Shown here: positions 8,001 through 17,484 of the stretch, piece by piece
Layout of the letters: every line of letters begins with the position of its first letter
Numbering within the stretch: the stretch's first letter is position 1
Origin: JBBIQS01 sp037442205
GTDB taxonomy: Bacteria; Myxococcota; Myxococcia; Myxococcales; UBA5297
Direction of reading: 5' to 3'
Length of the DNA stretch: 64,000 nt
Assembly: GCA_037442205.1 (NCBI GenBank)
Contig: JBBIQS010000046.1
Coordinates: 1-64,000 of the forward strand
Made by a program: the position numbers and the translations under genes
Notes under the pieces: model-generated
What the model was told of the DNA's origin: nothing
The model's input: the letters and a program-made list of their open reading frames with translations, nothing else
The model's database searches: none

Positions 8001-10013
8001 ATCTGGTACGACGAGGCGATGGGCGGCATCGCCGGCACCAAGGAGGCCGCCGAGATGCACACCGTGGCCGTGCTCAGCGAGCGCGGCGGCGGCAACCGCT
8101 ACCTGGCGCTGGACGTCACCGACCCGCTGGCGATGATCGACGCGGCCTTGAACGGCAGCGGGGCCAAGGTCTTCCGCTGGATGTACCCGCAGGCCTGCGA
8201 CGTGGAGTCGGTGGTCTTCGGGCAGAGCTGGATGAACTACGCTCCCAAGCCGCCGCCGATCGGCGCGGTGCGCCTCAAGAACGCCTCCAACAACCGCGGC
8301 TGGGACGAACGTTGGATCACCTTCGTCAGCGGCGGCTACAGCGCCGACCTGCTGCGCGGCCGCGGCGTCTACATGCTCGACGTCTGGACCGGTCAGAAGC
8401 TGTGGTCGTTCGGCGCCGACGTCCCGGGGACCCCCGCGCCAACCGCGCCCTACGACATCAACCGCAACGAGATGATGCCGGTGGCGGCGGCTCCGGCGCT
8501 GGTGGACGTCGGCGACCCGACCTCGGTCAAGCCGGACCAGGACGGCTTCTTCGACACCGCGGTGGTCAGCGACATCGGCGGCCAGGTGTGGACGCTGCGC
8601 TTCAAGGAACCGGGGGTGATCGGGGTCGGGGGGACGGTCACCAACTGGTACGGGGCCCGCACCTACGAGACCGCCCGCGGCCAGACCGACAACATGCACG
8701 AGCCGTTCTTCAACATCGCCTCCAACACCCTGCAGCCGGAGACCGGCGTCCTGCGCACCTTCCTGGGCACTGGCGACCGGCAGAACCTGCGCACCAACGA
8801 GCAGACCGCCTGCACCCCCACCAACCTGCTGGGCTGCATCCGCCAGGGCTGCTCGTTCACCTTCCAGCTGGAGACCAAGCTCGGCAGCGCCATCAACATG
8901 GAGCGCACCGTCTCGTACAACTGGGGCAACACCAATAACACCCTGACCGTCACCCCCGACGGCACTCCGACCCTGGGCAGCTTCCCGGCCAGCTGCGGCA
9001 CCGTCAACGGCAACAACAACCAGTGGGAGCTGGAGATGGAGGGCTTCCAGGCCAAGTGCCCGGCGGGCAACTTCACCAACAACTACAGCGTCACCGGCGG
9101 CTCGGCCGAGATGAACTGCCAGAACGGCGCCACCGGCTGGCAGTGCACCACTCAGACCGGCTCGCTGAGCACCACCGGCGGGGCCAATGCCACCCCGGCC
9201 TTCCTGGCCACGCTGCCGCGCAACCGCTACGTGGGCTTCTTCTCCTACGGCGGCACCCGGGTGTTCAACACCAGCGCGAGCGCGGTGAGCTACGACGACC
9301 AGCGGCTGACCGATGTCCCGTGGCTGCGGGCCGACGACTGCGGCGTCCCGGTGACCGTGCCCGGCACCGGCTGCACGCTCAAGGACGTGACGCTGCGCAA
9401 CGGCTACAACAACGGGACCTTCGTGCTTCCCGCCAACCTGCTGGCCCAGGGCATCAATCCGCTGGACGGCAAGAGCTACACCTACGTGGACAAGGCGGTG
9501 CTCACCACCTTCGTCACCGCCAACCCGACGTTCAAGCCGGCCAAGACCGACCCGGGCTGGCTGACCTACTACACCGACATCGACGAGAAGACGGCCGCCG
9601 GCTCGACCATCCTGGCGAGCGTGGTCTTCTGGCCCACCTTCCTACCGCCGCCGCCTGGTGCCACCGGGGTCGATCCCTGCGCCAGCCTGGTGCGCGGCGA
9701 CAGCGGTCGCTCCTGGCAGGCGGACATCACCACCGGGCTTCCGGACCAGTCGCCGGGGTTCAAGTTCGGCAGCAGCGGCTTCATCCCGTACAAGGTGCGT
9801 GCGGTCAGCGCCCCGCCGCCGGAGCCGGCCAACGTCATCACCCTCTCCAAGAGCGGGAAGATCCGCATGGGGACCTTGGTGGCCGACCCTGGCAGCAATC
9901 CGCAGTCGGAGCAGTTGGCTGCCGACAAGGACATCGCCACCGACGTGTACTGGGTGGACGTGCCGCGCGACGAGCACGTCTGCCGGCACCTGGATCGACG
10001 GGCCTGCGAATAG
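5001..10013 (+). CDS. pilY1: PilY1-type pilus tip adhesin / assembly protein
   Basis: This protein of 1670 residues starts at GTG after TAAGGAGG. A hydrophobic N-terminal signal (LPLAASALVGLGLVLSS) indicates export. Residues about 70-560 resemble a von Willebrand A-like region, though the MIDAS loop reads LGNNTSMQ, with Asn where the first Asp is expected. Possible calcium loops occur: DVDGDG and DLDGD near 620-640 and DRNHDGRFD near 715. LGDIFHSSPVL (about 822) and GANDGMLHAFHAG (about 933) mark the C-terminal PilC/PilY1 beta-propeller. PilY1 caps the pilus, promotes extension and mediates adhesion and surface sensing. Residues about 1280-1420 form an Asn/Thr/Gly-rich insertion with several Cys that is not typical of the propeller. 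It closes the pilin operon. Confidence 0.9.
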   Translation: MDTSRKLSRTASLRLPLAASALVGLGLVLSSDLSAMELAACCMGPIGVGDAFLNPPVGGDKDFFSGSSVPSSVVFLLGNNTSMQDYLTPLPESAAGGNAFPTGCTDPGLAAAVKAFYDPAAAGCDLNGSSVYDPDQNFTGDGFFAPAKFFPSYATRLDPSAVSASFTSTTGQATAAAACALYWPPSSADHGSCVSCLGSAGWYRGDVSAGKRRWVLKGSLLNVAPPKFVIARRAIKEVVLGYPYPPAVAPTGVDACHPKRPQVDRVRLGLAVFDQTPAGLYDPANLVAPLRPLCNNTSPNFSLTLADRQALQSAVNSVTFTAGERSLGEAIYSLGGYFSSQKADGKWGSWFSTNTFTAPAGYPGSSTWTDGYPDFLWNPRTNTTTNPAGAPFEAGGQDLSVCLACQSSAIVAIADGAPDSDNSVPVSRMLDLLIAKGEPLTFAPGTANPGGVNFCPAFGAPLTACDVGLAPQGPDSGNKNFADDAAYFLSHMDLRGDYTGDQKVRTYVVGLGDNSPMLQSIAKAGRGRFFRGDTAVDVRGKILSSIQDVRESATSFATASVSNVQAGGLQGGIYVPRFTPHIDVPFEGHLFRFRLFDEFAEGCDAAKAAAAKVSNTSYPLDVDGDGFCKSTFFMDLDGDVVRENTDNAWVKQKTATANPDGTITGGMPAVPYWDAGGKAGVPSADPTVAPTVSADDAIPTGLKDCASGGRCIFTMIDRNHDGRFDATDNPPIEFTKANRDLLMDFLFGAGATHACDPVFSKLGLVWTDTLTNRQKCAETLIDFIRATDVFNYNGNFDPITGLPLTQEDRPCAGNPKLDCKLGDIFHSSPVLVDPPPEPWICDLGLSNQCARTLYADFNFDGNPPISEPVCSPTSAKPCYAATPMSPAANYGSGQYGAYDDWRQNTSVHKAGTAPPWISGNTTVGKRDRILLAGANDGMLHAFHAGNYRGTTGTRKLAEDLYDTGTGRELWAFIPPDLLPKLSLLIDGHQYYVDGTVMVRDIWYDEAMGGIAGTKEAAEMHTVAVLSERGGGNRYLALDVTDPLAMIDAALNGSGAKVFRWMYPQACDVESVVFGQSWMNYAPKPPPIGAVRLKNASNNRGWDERWITFVSGGYSADLLRGRGVYMLDVWTGQKLWSFGADVPGTPAPTAPYDINRNEMMPVAAAPALVDVGDPTSVKPDQDGFFDTAVVSDIGGQVWTLRFKEPGVIGVGGTVTNWYGARTYETARGQTDNMHEPFFNIASNTLQPETGVLRTFLGTGDRQNLRTNEQTACTPTNLLGCIRQGCSFTFQLETKLGSAINMERTVSYNWGNTNNTLTVTPDGTPTLGSFPASCGTVNGNNNQWELEMEGFQAKCPAGNFTNNYSVTGGSAEMNCQNGATGWQCTTQTGSLSTTGGANATPAFLATLPRNRYVGFFSYGGTRVFNTSASAVSYDDQRLTDVPWLRADDCGVPVTVPGTGCTLKDVTLRNGYNNGTFVLPANLLAQGINPLDGKSYTYVDKAVLTTFVTANPTFKPAKTDPGWLTYYTDIDEKTAAGSTILASVVFWPTFLPPPPGATGVDPCASLVRGDSGRSWQADITTGLPDQSPGFKFGSSGFIPYKVRAVSAPPPEPANVITLSKSGKIRMGTLVADPGSNPQSEQLAADKDIATDVYWVDVPRDEHVCRHLDRRACE

Positions 10014-10044
10014 AGTCCCAGACGATCGACAGGCTCAGAAGCGC

Positions 10045-10077
10045 CGCCGCCCGCGAGTCTTCGCGGGCGGCGCTGTT
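10045..10077. terminator. Hairpin terminator between convergent pilY1 and barrel gene
   Basis: CGCCGCCCGCGA (10045-10056) and TCGCGGGCGGCG (10061-10072) form a perfect 12-bp stem with a GTCT loop, followed on the plus strand by CTGTTT. It lies between two convergent stops and probably acts in both directions. Confidence 0.75.
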
Positions 10078-10099
10078 TCGGCAGACAGCGGCCGCGGAA

Positions 10100-11017
10100 T
10101 CAGAACGAGAACCGCAGCTCCAGGCCCGGCTGGAAGCGCAGCCCGAAATCGGCGCCGTGGTCCTTGGACTTGGTGGGCTCCTCGCCCTGCTTGCCGTAGG
10201 CGGAATCTTCGGTGAAGTAGCTCGCCCCCAGCAGCCCGGCGGAAAAGCGGAGGGCGAGCTGGTCGAGCAGGGTCCGTTCGAAGATCAGGCCGGCGGTGGC
10301 GCCGATGGAACGGATGTGGCTCTGCTGTCCAAAAATGCTGATGACTGGCTCGCTTTGAGGCGTCGCCTGATAGGAAGTTTCGTCTTGGCGAGAATGGCTG
10401 CTGTAGCCCGCGCCGCCGATCACGAAGGCGGAGAGCTCGACGATGCCGCCGGGATTGAAGACGTGGCGGATGCCCAATTCGACGTCGCCGCTGGTCGATT
10501 GGACCGTGAGCTTGCGCTCCAAGGTGGAGTCGTCGACGGCGGTGTCGTGGTTGAAGCGGACCTGGAGCAGCAGCCAGTCGACGGCGCCGAGGCGGCGTTC
10601 CAGGAACAGGCCGAAGGCGGGCTCGACGTCCTGGGCAAGATCGGGACCGTATCGGGTGGAGTAGCTTCCGAGCGTCCCGCCGGGAAGTCGTCCCATCCCT
10701 CCTGGCATCAGCATGCTGCCGGACGGGTTGAGCGCTCCCCAGTTCCAGCCGAAGCCGGCGCCGACCGTCCAATTGAGGAGCTCAGGGGGCTTGGGCTGGG
10801 GAACGACCGGAACTGCCAGCGGCGGAGGAACCGAGGGGACCTCCGAAGGCGGCGGAGTCGCCGGCGCTTGCTGGGCGATGGCCGGAACCGTGGGCGGCGG
10901 AGGGAGCGAAATTCCTTCCGAGGGAGGCATCGGCGGGGCCGCCAGAGCCTGCTGCGCGAAGGCTGGAAGGGCGAGCGCGAGGGCGGAGACGGCGAGCGAC
11001 GGGAGCAGGAGCTGCAT
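10100..11017 (-). CDS. Outer-membrane beta-barrel protein with Pro-rich N-terminal linker
   Basis: The start chosen is the ATG 9 nt after a GGAG; the frame extends 20 codons upstream without a signal, whereas this start gives a clean signal peptide (MQLLLPSLAVSALALALPAFAQQ). In this 305-residue form, residues about 24-75 are rich in Pro, Ala and Ser (PPPPTVPAIAQQ and similar), and residues 77-305 show alternating hydrophobic strands ending in LELRFSF, with the terminal aromatic of outer-membrane barrels. Features such as VGAGFGWNWGAL and GADFGLRFQPG resemble OmpA-like small barrels. The substrate or role is unknown. It is monocistronic and faces the pilY1 end. Confidence 0.7.
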   Translation of the reverse strand: MQLLLPSLAVSALALALPAFAQQALAAPPMPPSEGISLPPPPTVPAIAQQAPATPPPSEVPSVPPPLAVPVVPQPKPPELLNWTVGAGFGWNWGALNPSGSMLMPGGMGRLPGGTLGSYSTRYGPDLAQDVEPAFGLFLERRLGAVDWLLLQVRFNHDTAVDDSTLERKLTVQSTSGDVELGIRHVFNPGGIVELSAFVIGGAGYSSHSRQDETSYQATPQSEPVISIFGQQSHIRSIGATAGLIFERTLLDQLALRFSAGLLGASYFTEDSAYGKQGEEPTKSKDHGADFGLRFQPGLELRFSF

Positions 11018-11484
11018 CAGTTCTCCAGAGGGCAAGGTTGAATCGCGGGCAATAGCCCGTCGGTCCTCTTCGAGCAAGCGCGAAGGAATCGGGCCGATTG
11101 CCTTGAACGCCGGCGCAAGAGAAAGGATCTGGCCGACCGAGACAGGTCCTCCGAGCGACCGACAGCGGATCCGGCTGTCACGGGAGTCGTCACCCGAGCC
11201 GGGCCCGGCAAGTGCGGCGAATCGAGCACCGCCGCCGGCGAGTCACTGGGCGGCGGCGGTTCGAGGCCGGCGTCGAGACATCGCCGCTAGCCTGATCTCC
11301 CTGCGCTTTGCGCGTTTCCAGATCCGGCCTTGCAGCGATCCCGTGCCGCATCCTCTCCGCACGCCCGAACCCACTGCTGTCCCTCTGCCACCTCTCCGCC
11401 AAAAACCCTCCTTGACCCCTCCGAGACCGTGGGGCTAGCTTCCGCGCCACTTCCCAGATGTTCCCTCTATGCGGAGGTTTCAAC
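11018..11484. other. Divergent intergenic region; candidate thiolase promoter at 11412-11441
   Basis: I see no supported gene in these 467 bases between the barrel gene (minus) and the thiolase (plus). TTGACC (11412-11417) with an 18-nt spacer and TAGCTT (11436-11441) is a fair promoter for the thiolase, whose ATG is 44 bp further on. Nothing comparable is clear for the barrel gene. Confidence 0.45.
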
Positions 11485-12666
11485 ATGGCTCGTGACGTGG
11501 TGATTGTCGGTGCGGCGCGCACTCCCATCGGCGCCTTCCAGGGTGCGCTGGCTTCGCTCTCGGCCCCCAAGCTCGGCGCGGTAGCGATCAAGGCAGCGCT
11601 CGAGCGCTCGGGTGTCAAGCCCGCGGACGTGGACCAGGTCTACATGGGCATCGTGCTCCAGGGCGGCGTCGGCCAGGCCCCGGCGCGCCAGGCGGCCCTC
11701 TTCGCCGGGCTGCCGGAGAAGACCCCCTGCGTCAGCGTCAACAAGGTCTGCGGCTCGGGCATGCAGACCCTGATCTACGCCGCCCAGGCCATCAAGGCCG
11801 GCGACGCCGAGGTGGTGGTGGCCGGCGGCATGGAGTCGATGAGCAACGCCCCCTACATCTCGACCTCGATGCGCGGCGGGGCGCGCATGGGCCACGTCGA
11901 GCTCAAGGACCTGATGATCCACGACGGCCTGTGGGACCCCTACAACGACATGCACATGGGCAACTGCGGCGAGAAATGCGCCGCCGACTACGGCTTCTCC
12001 CGCGCCGCTCAGGACGAGTTCTCCAAGGAGTCCACCCTGCGCGCCCAGAAGGCCCAGGCCGAGGGCAAGTTCAAGGCGGAGATCGCTCCGGTCGAGGTGC
12101 CGCAGAAGAAGGGCGACCCGATCCTGGTCAGCGAGGACGAGGGCCCCAAGAACGCCAAGCCCGACAAGATCGCCAGCCTCAAGCCGGCCTTCAAGAAGGA
12201 CGGAACGATCACCGCGGCCAACGCCAGCTCGATCAACGACGGCGCGGCGGCGATGGTGCTGATGACCGAGGAGCGGGCCAAGAAGGAGGGCCGCACCATC
12301 CTCGCCAAGGTCGTCAGCTACGGCGGCGCCGCCCGCAACCCGGTCGAGTTCACCGTGGCCCCGGCCGACGCCATGAAGATCGCCCTCGACAAGGCCAGCC
12401 TCTCCACCTCGGACATCGACCTGTTCGAGATCAACGAGGCCTTCGCGGTGGTGACCATGGCCAACTCCAAGCTGATGAACCTCGACCTGAACAAGGTCGA
12501 CGTCCGCGGCGGGGCGGTGGTGCTCGGCCACCCGATCGGAGCCAGCGGCTGCCGGATCGTGGTGACGCTGCTGCACGCCCTCAAGGACCTGGGCAAGAAG
12601 CGCGGCCTGGCCGGGATCTGCATCGGCGGCGGCGAGGCCCTGGCGATGGTCATCGAGCGGCCGTAA
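11485..12666 (+). CDS. Acetyl-CoA C-acyltransferase (thiolase)
   Basis: A full-length thiolase of 393 residues. The ATG at 11485 is preferred over an upstream start because GGAGG lies 7 nt before it and the family N-terminus (MARDVVIVGAARTPIG) follows. The nucleophile is Cys89 in NKVCGSGMQ; the His of GHPIGASG (about 349) and the Cys of CIGGGEA (about 379) complete the active site. It condenses or cleaves acyl-CoA, as acetoacetyl-CoA thiolase or beta-oxidation 3-ketothiolase. It stands alone with its own promoter and terminator, which gives no pathway clue, so phaA/atoB/fadA-type roles cannot be separated here. Confidence 0.92.
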   Translation: MARDVVIVGAARTPIGAFQGALASLSAPKLGAVAIKAALERSGVKPADVDQVYMGIVLQGGVGQAPARQAALFAGLPEKTPCVSVNKVCGSGMQTLIYAAQAIKAGDAEVVVAGGMESMSNAPYISTSMRGGARMGHVELKDLMIHDGLWDPYNDMHMGNCGEKCAADYGFSRAAQDEFSKESTLRAQKAQAEGKFKAEIAPVEVPQKKGDPILVSEDEGPKNAKPDKIASLKPAFKKDGTITAANASSINDGAAAMVLMTEERAKKEGRTILAKVVSYGGAARNPVEFTVAPADAMKIALDKASLSTSDIDLFEINEAFAVVTMANSKLMNLDLNKVDVRGGAVVLGHPIGASGCRIVVTLLHALKDLGKKRGLAGICIGGGEALAMVIERP

Positions 12667-12694
12667 GCAACCCTCACCTGTCGCAATTGACCGG

Positions 12695-12725
12695 GGGCCG
12701 GTTCGCCTTTCGAGGCGGCCGGCCC
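12695..12725 (+). terminator. Hairpin after thiolase
   Basis: GGGCCGG (12695-12701) pairs with CCGGCCC (12719-12725), and CGCCT (704-708) with AGGCG (713-717) closes a TTCG-type loop. No T-tract follows; it is a strong stem 29 bp past the thiolase stop. Confidence 0.6.
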
Positions 12726-12837
12726 TCGGCGCGTTCAGGCGGGCAGGAGGGCGCTCGTCCGAGAACGCGCGTTGGCCTTCGAGGTCGTCTAGACTTGACC
12801 TCCTAGCGCTGCGTCCGCACCAGGAGCCTGCCGCGAC

Positions 12838-14706
12838 ATGGAACCGCCGACCCTGAAGAAGGCCCCAGCCGCTGCCCCGGAGCAGGCCTCCCCGGCAGCT
12901 GCGGCGCAGAAGCCTGCGCGCTCGCGCACCAAGGCCAGCTTCTCCACCGCCTTCGTGGTCCAGACCCTCGTCGGCTACAAGCTCCTGTCGCAGGAGCAGG
13001 CCCGCGACGTCCTCTCCAAGGAGGCCGCAACCAGGCTGCGACTGACCAAGGCCCGCGGCGAAGAGGCCGCCCGCTACGAGATCGGTCCGATCGAGATCGT
13101 GGCCGACTTCGGCTTCCCGGTCCCCGGTCGTCCCGGCCTGACGTTGGATGAGGACAAGATCAGCGAGGTCTGCGCCCTGCAATGCGGCTGCAAGTATCTC
13201 AAGATCGATCCGCTCAAGCTCGACATGGCGCTGATCACCCGCACCCTGTCGCGCCCCTTCGCCAGCCGCCATGCGGTGATGCCGCTGGAGAAGCGCGACG
13301 GCGCGCTGGTGGTCGCGGTCGCCAACCCCTTCGACGACGAGCTGTTCGACAACCTGTGCCGCATCGTCGGCTCGCCGATCGAGCCGGTGCTCACTGCCAA
13401 GGCCGACATCCTCAGGTCGATCGAGCACGTCTATGGCTTCAAGAAGAGCGTCGCCGCCGCGGTCGACGCCCACCACGGCGACACCGACCTCTCCAACTTC
13501 GAGCAGTTGGTGCGCCTGTCCACCGACCGTGAGCTGGAGGCCACCGACAAGCCGGTGGTCGCCGCGGTCGAGTACCTCTTGCGCTACGCCTTCGACCAGC
13601 GCGCCAGCGACATCCACATCGAGGCCAAGCGCGAGCAGTCGGTGATCCGCATGCGCATCGACGGGGTGCTGCACGCGGTCCACTCGGTGCCCCGCGCGGT
13701 GCACGGCCCGATCGTGGCCCGGGTCAAGATGCTGGCCCGCATGGACATCGCCGAGAAGCGAAGGCCCCAGGACGGGCGCATCAAGACCGAGCGTGAGGGC
13801 GGCCGCGACGTCGAGCTGCGCGTCTCCACCATCCCCACCGCCTTCGGCGAGAAGGTGGTGATGCGCGTCTTCGACCCGGAGCTGGCGGTCCAGGACCTCT
13901 CCCAGACCGGCTTTACCCCCGACGAGCAGGCGATGTTCGAGGGGTGGATCGGCAGGCCCCACGGCCTGATCCTGGTCACCGGCCCCACCGGCAGCGGCAA
14001 GACCACCACTCTCTACTCGGCCCTGCGGGTGTTGGCCGGCCCCGACGTCAACGTGACCACCATCGAAGATCCAATCGAGATGGTCTACGACGCCTTCAAC
14101 CAGATCCAGGTGCAGCCGAAGATCGACCTCGACTTCGCCGCGGCGCTGCGCCACATCCTGCGGCAGGATCCAGACATCATCATGGTCGGCGAGATCCGCG
14201 ACCAGGAGACCGCCCAGAACGCCATCCAGGCCGCTCTCACCGGCCACCTGGTGCTGTCCACCCTGCACACCAACAACGCCGTCGACGCGGTCACCCGGCT
14301 GATCGACCTCAAGATCGAGCGCTTCCTGGTGGCCAGCAGCCTGATCGGAGTGATGGCGCAGCGACTGGTACGCGTCAACTGCCCGCACTGCAGCGTGGAG
14401 TCGATGCCCACCGCCGACGAGGTGGCCAGCCTGGGAGTGAGCCTGCCGCTGTTGCCGCAGGGGAGCCAGTTCCGGCGCGGCACCGGCTGCCAGCAGTGCC
14501 GCAACACCGGCTTCGCCGGGCGGACCGGAATCTTCGAGATGCTCGATGTCGACCCCGCCATGCGAGAGCTGATCATCGGCGGAGGCAACGCGCTGGACAT
14601 CGCCAACCTGGCGCGGGCCAAGGGGATGCGCAGCCTGCGCGAGTCGGGGGCGCTCAAGCTGGTGCAGGGCGCCACCACGGTCAGCGAGATCGTCCGGGTG
14701 GCCTGA
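12838..14706 (+). CDS. GspE/PilB-family secretion or pilus assembly ATPase
   Basis: This protein of 622 residues has an Ala/Pro-rich N-terminus, a GspE N-terminal domain (about 35-200) and a full GspE/PilB ATPase core. Walker A is GPTGSGKT (about 382-389), the Asp box lies in RASDIHIEAKR, Walker B in DPDIIMVGEIRD, and the His box in TLHTNNA. CPHC (about 515) and CQQC (about 550) form the tetracysteine zinc-binding C-domain found in GspE and many PilB proteins. It would power pseudopilus or pilus extension from the cytoplasmic face of the inner membrane. No gspF/pilC or pilT neighbour is present, so it is an orphan; whether it serves the minor-pilin operon 3 kb upstream is inference. Confidence 0.85.
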   Translation: MEPPTLKKAPAAAPEQASPAAAAQKPARSRTKASFSTAFVVQTLVGYKLLSQEQARDVLSKEAATRLRLTKARGEEAARYEIGPIEIVADFGFPVPGRPGLTLDEDKISEVCALQCGCKYLKIDPLKLDMALITRTLSRPFASRHAVMPLEKRDGALVVAVANPFDDELFDNLCRIVGSPIEPVLTAKADILRSIEHVYGFKKSVAAAVDAHHGDTDLSNFEQLVRLSTDRELEATDKPVVAAVEYLLRYAFDQRASDIHIEAKREQSVIRMRIDGVLHAVHSVPRAVHGPIVARVKMLARMDIAEKRRPQDGRIKTEREGGRDVELRVSTIPTAFGEKVVMRVFDPELAVQDLSQTGFTPDEQAMFEGWIGRPHGLILVTGPTGSGKTTTLYSALRVLAGPDVNVTTIEDPIEMVYDAFNQIQVQPKIDLDFAAALRHILRQDPDIIMVGEIRDQETAQNAIQAALTGHLVLSTLHTNNAVDAVTRLIDLKIERFLVASSLIGVMAQRLVRVNCPHCSVESMPTADEVASLGVSLPLLPQGSQFRRGTGCQQCRNTGFAGRTGIFEMLDVDPAMRELIIGGGNALDIANLARAKGMRSLRESGALKLVQGATTVSEIVRVA

Positions 14707-14783
14707 GGGCCGCCGGGCTATCCTGCCGAATCTGAAACTGCTTCCGCTGCCGGCTCCCGCTGGGCAGATGAGAGGAGAGCGCC

Positions 14784-15617
14784 ATGTCCCATCCGCCGAT
14801 GATCATCACCGCCGCCATCGTGGGCGCCGAGGTAATGCGCAAGGACACGCCGTACATCCCCTACACGCCGGAGGAGATTGCCGCCGAGGCCGTCCGCTGT
14901 CGGGAGCAAGGGGCGGCACTGGTCCACCTGCACGTGCGCGAGAGGGATGGCCGGCCGAGCCAGTCGGCGAAGCTGTTTGGAGAAGTGATCCGCCGGGTGC
15001 GCAAGGCCTGCGACATCATCATCCAGACCTCCACCGGAGGTGCGGTGGGGATGACCGGCGAGGAGCGGTGCGGGCCGCTGACCCTGCAGGGCGACGAGAA
15101 GCCGGAGATGGCTACCCTGACCACCGGCTCGGTCAACTTCGGGGAAGAGATCTTCGCCAATCCGCGACCGCTGACCCGGGACATCGCCAAGCGGATCAAG
15201 GCCGCGGGGTTGAAGCCGGAGTTCGAGATCTTCGACGCCGGGATGATCGACGAGGCGAAGTACCTGAACAAGGAAGGGCTGGTGGACTTTCCTGGGCACT
15301 GGGACTTCGTGCTCGGGGTGCCCGGAGGGTTGGGGGCGCGGCCGGACGCGCTGGACTATCTGCGAGGGCAATTGCCGGCGGGGGCGACCTGGAGCTGTGC
15401 GGCGATGGGGAGGCACCAGCTGCCGATGGTGGAGCTGGTAGCGGAGAGGGGAGGCAATTCGCGGGTGGGGATGGAGGACAACATCTTCGTGTCGAAGGGG
15501 GTGTTGGCGAAGGGGAGCTGGGAGCTGGTGCAGAAGGCGGTGGAGAGCGCCAAGTCGAAGGGGCGGAACATTGCGACGCCCGCGGAGGCGCGTGGGATGC
15601 TGGGGTTGGCTCGGTAG
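14784..15617 (+). CDS. BKACE-family beta-keto acid cleavage enzyme (DUF849)
   Basis: This 277-residue protein matches the DUF849/3-keto-5-aminohexanoate cleavage enzyme (Kce) family across its length. It has VHLHVRERDGRPSQS with the two His that bind zinc, STGGAVGMTGEERC, FEIFDAG and VGMEDNIFVSKG near the end. The family uses zinc and acetyl-CoA to convert a beta-keto acid into an acyl-CoA plus acetoacetate. The substrate varies (lysine fermentation intermediate, dehydrocarnitine and others), and nothing nearby fixes it. GAGGAGAG precedes the start. It lies 77 bp after the ATPase gene and converges on the regulator gene. Confidence 0.85.
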   Translation: MSHPPMIITAAIVGAEVMRKDTPYIPYTPEEIAAEAVRCREQGAALVHLHVRERDGRPSQSAKLFGEVIRRVRKACDIIIQTSTGGAVGMTGEERCGPLTLQGDEKPEMATLTTGSVNFGEEIFANPRPLTRDIAKRIKAAGLKPEFEIFDAGMIDEAKYLNKEGLVDFPGHWDFVLGVPGGLGARPDALDYLRGQLPAGATWSCAAMGRHQLPMVELVAERGGNSRVGMEDNIFVSKGVLAKGSWELVQKAVESAKSKGRNIATPAEARGMLGLAR

Positions 15618-15777
15618 AGACGCGGCTGGGGCAGGGAATGAACCGTGACCGGAGGTCCGGTGAGGGACCGCAGGGAGCGGCCGGCGCGATGCAGATGTCA
15701 TTCGCCAAGGTGCGGTCGATCTCGGAGAGAACCCCAGGCGGTGGCGTGGCGAGCCCCGAGCGGACTGACGAAGAAGG

Positions 15778-17346
<1,569 letters not shown>

Positions 17347-17350
17347 ATTT

Positions 17351-17379
17351 GGTTGCGCGCGCCAACCACCTGTGGGTGG
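17351..17379. promoter_or_regulatory. Inverted repeats, candidate activator binding sites
   Basis: GGTTG-N7-CAACC (17351-17367) and CCACC-N4-GGTGG (17366-17379) are adjacent inverted repeats, 50-80 bp upstream of the -24/-12 element and just outside the regulator start. A third GTTG-N6-CAAC overlaps the -24 region itself. The spacing suits enhancer sites for the divergent sigma-54 activator; they do not exactly match the enterobacterial NorR GT-N7-AC core arrangement. Confidence 0.5.
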
Positions 17380-17429
17380 CGCTTCCAGAAACCTTCGAGA
17401 AGACCAGCAAATGCGCCGACTTAGCGGGT

Positions 17430-17445
17430 TGGCGCGGCAACTGCT
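17430..17445 (+). promoter_or_regulatory. Predicted sigma-54 (-24/-12) promoter
   Basis: TGGCGCGGCAACTGCT fits the consensus TGGCACGNNNNTTGCW at 10 of 12 defined positions, with the invariant GG and GC correctly spaced by 10 nt. Transcription should begin near 17456, placing an AAGGAGG (17472-17478) and the hemerythrin ATG just downstream. It faces away from the gene for a sigma-54 activator. Confidence 0.72.
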
Positions 17446-17484
17446 CTGTAGGCCGGTAGCGAAAGCCATTCCAAGGAGGCAGCC

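Noticed and set aside
4911..8699. A 1262-codon open frame antisense to pilY1
   Set aside because: Its translation is rich in Gly, Val, Arg, His and Asp with no domain pattern, as expected opposite a G+C-rich coding sequence with strong third-position bias. PilY1 on the plus strand is clear.
12729..12742. GCGCGTTCAGG as another LexA half-site before the ATPase gene
   Set aside because: Only the GTTCAG half fits the consensus; the other half has four mismatches and there is no promoter around it.
11467..14388. A 973-codon minus-strand open frame spanning the thiolase and ATPase genes
   Set aside because: It crosses two well-supported plus-strand genes and their terminator and shows no conserved motif.
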